DNA from: Verrucomicrobiota bacterium | GTDB taxonomy: Bacteria; Verrucomicrobiota; Verrucomicrobiia; Opitutales; Opitutaceae | Reading direction: 5' to 3' | Assembly: GCA_028293545.1 (NCBI GenBank) | Contig: JAQGOP010000043.1 | Span: 189,651 to 253,650 of the forward strand | DNA: 64,000 bases | Shown: positions 62,963 through 64,000 of the stretch, in pieces | Position numbering within the stretch: position 1 is the first letter of the stretch | Layout: each line of letters starts with the position of its first letter | The notes under the pieces: generated by a model | The model's input: only the letters and a program-made list of their open reading frames with translations | The model's database searches: none | What the model was told of the DNA's origin: nothing | Program-made: the position numbers and the translations under genes

Positions 62963-64000
62963 TCACTGCTTATAGATCGACTCGCGGGTGTGGAAGCCGT
63001 CGGCGATGACCGTGCTTTCCATCGTGTCCTTGTCGACGACGTGCACCGGCAGGAAGATCGCGGGGACGTTGATCTTGCCGTTGTTGAGTTCCTCCTTCGC
63101 GACGACGACCTCGCGACGTGCGAGTTTGACCGCGAGTTCGGCGGCGGCGTTGGCGAGGTTCTTGATGGGTTTGTAGATCGTCATGCTCTGCGTGCCTTCG
63201 ACGATGCGCTGGCAGGAGGAGAGGTCGGCGTCCTGGCCGGTGACGAGGACTTTGCCGGCGAGGCCTTCCTCAAGCAGGACCTGGATGGCGCCGGCGGAAA
63301 GGATGTCGGCGGAACAAAGGACGGCATCGATGTCGCGCCCGGATTTCGTGATCGCGGCGTTGAGGACTTTCTTTGCGTTTTCGGGGCGCCAGCCGTCGCA
63401 CCAATCCTCGTGGACGATCTCGATGTCGCCGCGCGCGATCGCGGGATTCAGCACATTGTCCTGGCCCTGCTTGAAGAGAAACGCGTTGTTGTCGGTCTTC
63501 GAGCCGAGGAGGCGGACGATCTTTGCTTTCCGGCCCTTGAGCTTGTCGACGAGGTAACCGGCCTGGAGTTCGCCGACGCGGACGTTGTCGAAGGTGAGGT
63601 AGAGATCGAGGTCGCTGTTGAGGATCAGGCGATCGTAGGCGAGGACGGGGATTTTCGCCTCATGGGCGAGGTTGACGGCCTTGGCCATCGCGGCGCCATC
63701 GTGCGGGATGATGACGAGTGCGCTGATTTTATTGCTGATGAGCGCTTCGCAGTCGCGGATCTGGCGGGTGTCGTTGCCGTTGGCGGAAACGACGAGGACT
63801 TCGGCGCCAAGTTCCTTCGCGCGGGCCACGAACAGGTCGCGGTCGTGCTGCCAGCGCTCGACTTCGAGCGTGTCCATGGAGAGCCCGATAATGGGGCGTC
63901 CGCTCGCTTGGCTGGCGCCACTGCCGGCGCCGCGTCGGAGCGTGAAACCGATCAGGAGGGAGAGCACCAGTGACAGTGCAACGAGGGCGATGCGGGGTTT
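62963..64000 (-). CDS. xylF: Sugar ABC transporter substrate-binding protein, XylF type, 5' end outside window
   Basis: The open frame runs from the right edge (345 residues visible); the last bases of the window encode a signal peptide core (ALVALSLVLSLLIGFTL), so only a few residues are missing. The periplasmic binding protein type 1 fold shows as IIGLSMDTLEVERWQHDRDL, LVVSANGNDTRQIRDCEALI, KISALVIIPHDGAAMAKAVN and IPVLAYDRLILNSDLDLYLT, and VLVTGQDADLSSCQRIVEGT. These blocks closely follow XylF. It delivers the sugar to the XylGH complex; downstream genes xylG and xylH confirm the role. Xylose specificity is inferred from family resemblance. Confidence 0.88.
   Translation of the reverse strand, partial: KPRIALVALSLVLSLLIGFTLRRGAGSGASQASGRPIIGLSMDTLEVERWQHDRDLFVARAKELGAEVLVVSANGNDTRQIRDCEALISNKISALVIIPHDGAAMAKAVNLAHEAKIPVLAYDRLILNSDLDLYLTFDNVRVGELQAGYLVDKLKGRKAKIVRLLGSKTDNNAFLFKQGQDNVLNPAIARGDIEIVHEDWCDGWRPENAKKVLNAAITKSGRDIDAVLCSADILSAGAIQVLLEEGLAGKVLVTGQDADLSSCQRIVEGTQSMTIYKPIKNLANAAAELAVKLARREVVVAKEELNNGKINVPAIFLPVHVVDKDTMESTVIADGFHTRESIYKQ

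Noticed and set aside
62162-63973. Plus-strand frame of 603 codons opposite xylG and xylF
   Set aside because: Antisense to two clear transporter genes; no domain.

Overview
The window is high-GC bacterial chromosome. Gene content suggests a member of the Verrucomicrobiota, most likely an Opitutaceae-like Gram-negative. Indicators are an autotransporter-type beta-strand repeat protein, a TonB-dependent receptor, a Tat component, ECF sigma factors with unusual C-terminal extensions, many GTG/TTG alternative starts, and very many short dispersed repeats between genes. The taxonomic call is inference from gene style; there is no rRNA or other marker here. I saw no tRNA, rRNA, CRISPR array, insertion sequence or prophage.

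Layout. 1-2289 (minus): 3' part of an exported beta-strand repeat protein and a membrane-anchored SRPBCC protein. 2385-4696 (plus): TonB-C lipoprotein, an ECF sigma factor fused to a membrane segment, coiled coil and TonB-C domain, and a small coiled-coil membrane protein. 4699-4988: REP and a 254-bp palindrome. 5203-6518: sulfotransferase plus APS kinase. 6581-9774 (minus): GDSL esterase, cupredoxin, adenylate cyclase. 9841-13181 (plus): YbbA/YbbP-type ABC exporter. 13305-15730: FKBP isomerase, polyphosphate glucokinase, FAD oxidoreductase. 15826-17720: LytS/LytTR two-component pair. 18025-20896: GT-C/TPR membrane protein and a secreted protein with a possible Cys-His-Asp triad. 21111-23873: TonB-dependent receptor with a clear terminator. 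24280-29086: MacAB-like efflux system with two permeases. 29171-30397 (minus): long adenylate kinase-like protein.

30777-35952: small membrane protein, AlgB/KinB-like sigma54 regulator and kinase, then a yqjD-yqjE-yqjK-like set and a DUF3185 protein. 36184-41107 (minus): RlhA-like U32 protein, MFS exporter, LysR regulator. 41219-43702: small membrane protein, then ECF sigma, putative anti-sigma and PDZ protein. 43817-49179: DUF4199 protein, small membrane protein, tatA-smr-phosphodiesterase operon, AraC regulator divergent from a phytanoyl-CoA dioxygenase-like gene, Rieske protein. 49197-52339: aldose epimerase-like protein; NfeD, FloA and a small coiled-coil protein. 52479-55888 (minus): FtsK and a RodZ-like protein. 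55993-59693: ManA, AsmA/DUF748-like protein, GrpE, DnaJ. 60083-64000 (minus): xylFGH-type sugar ABC transporter, cut by the window end.

Most of the window is ordinary housekeeping, transport and envelope biology. The parts that most deserve a second look are the membrane-anchored sigma/TonB fusion cassette, the REP/REPIN-like repeats (several of which supply the stop codon of the adjacent gene), the sigma54-regulator neighbourhood, the sulfation cassette, and the uncharacterised secreted putative cysteine enzyme next to the TonB receptor.
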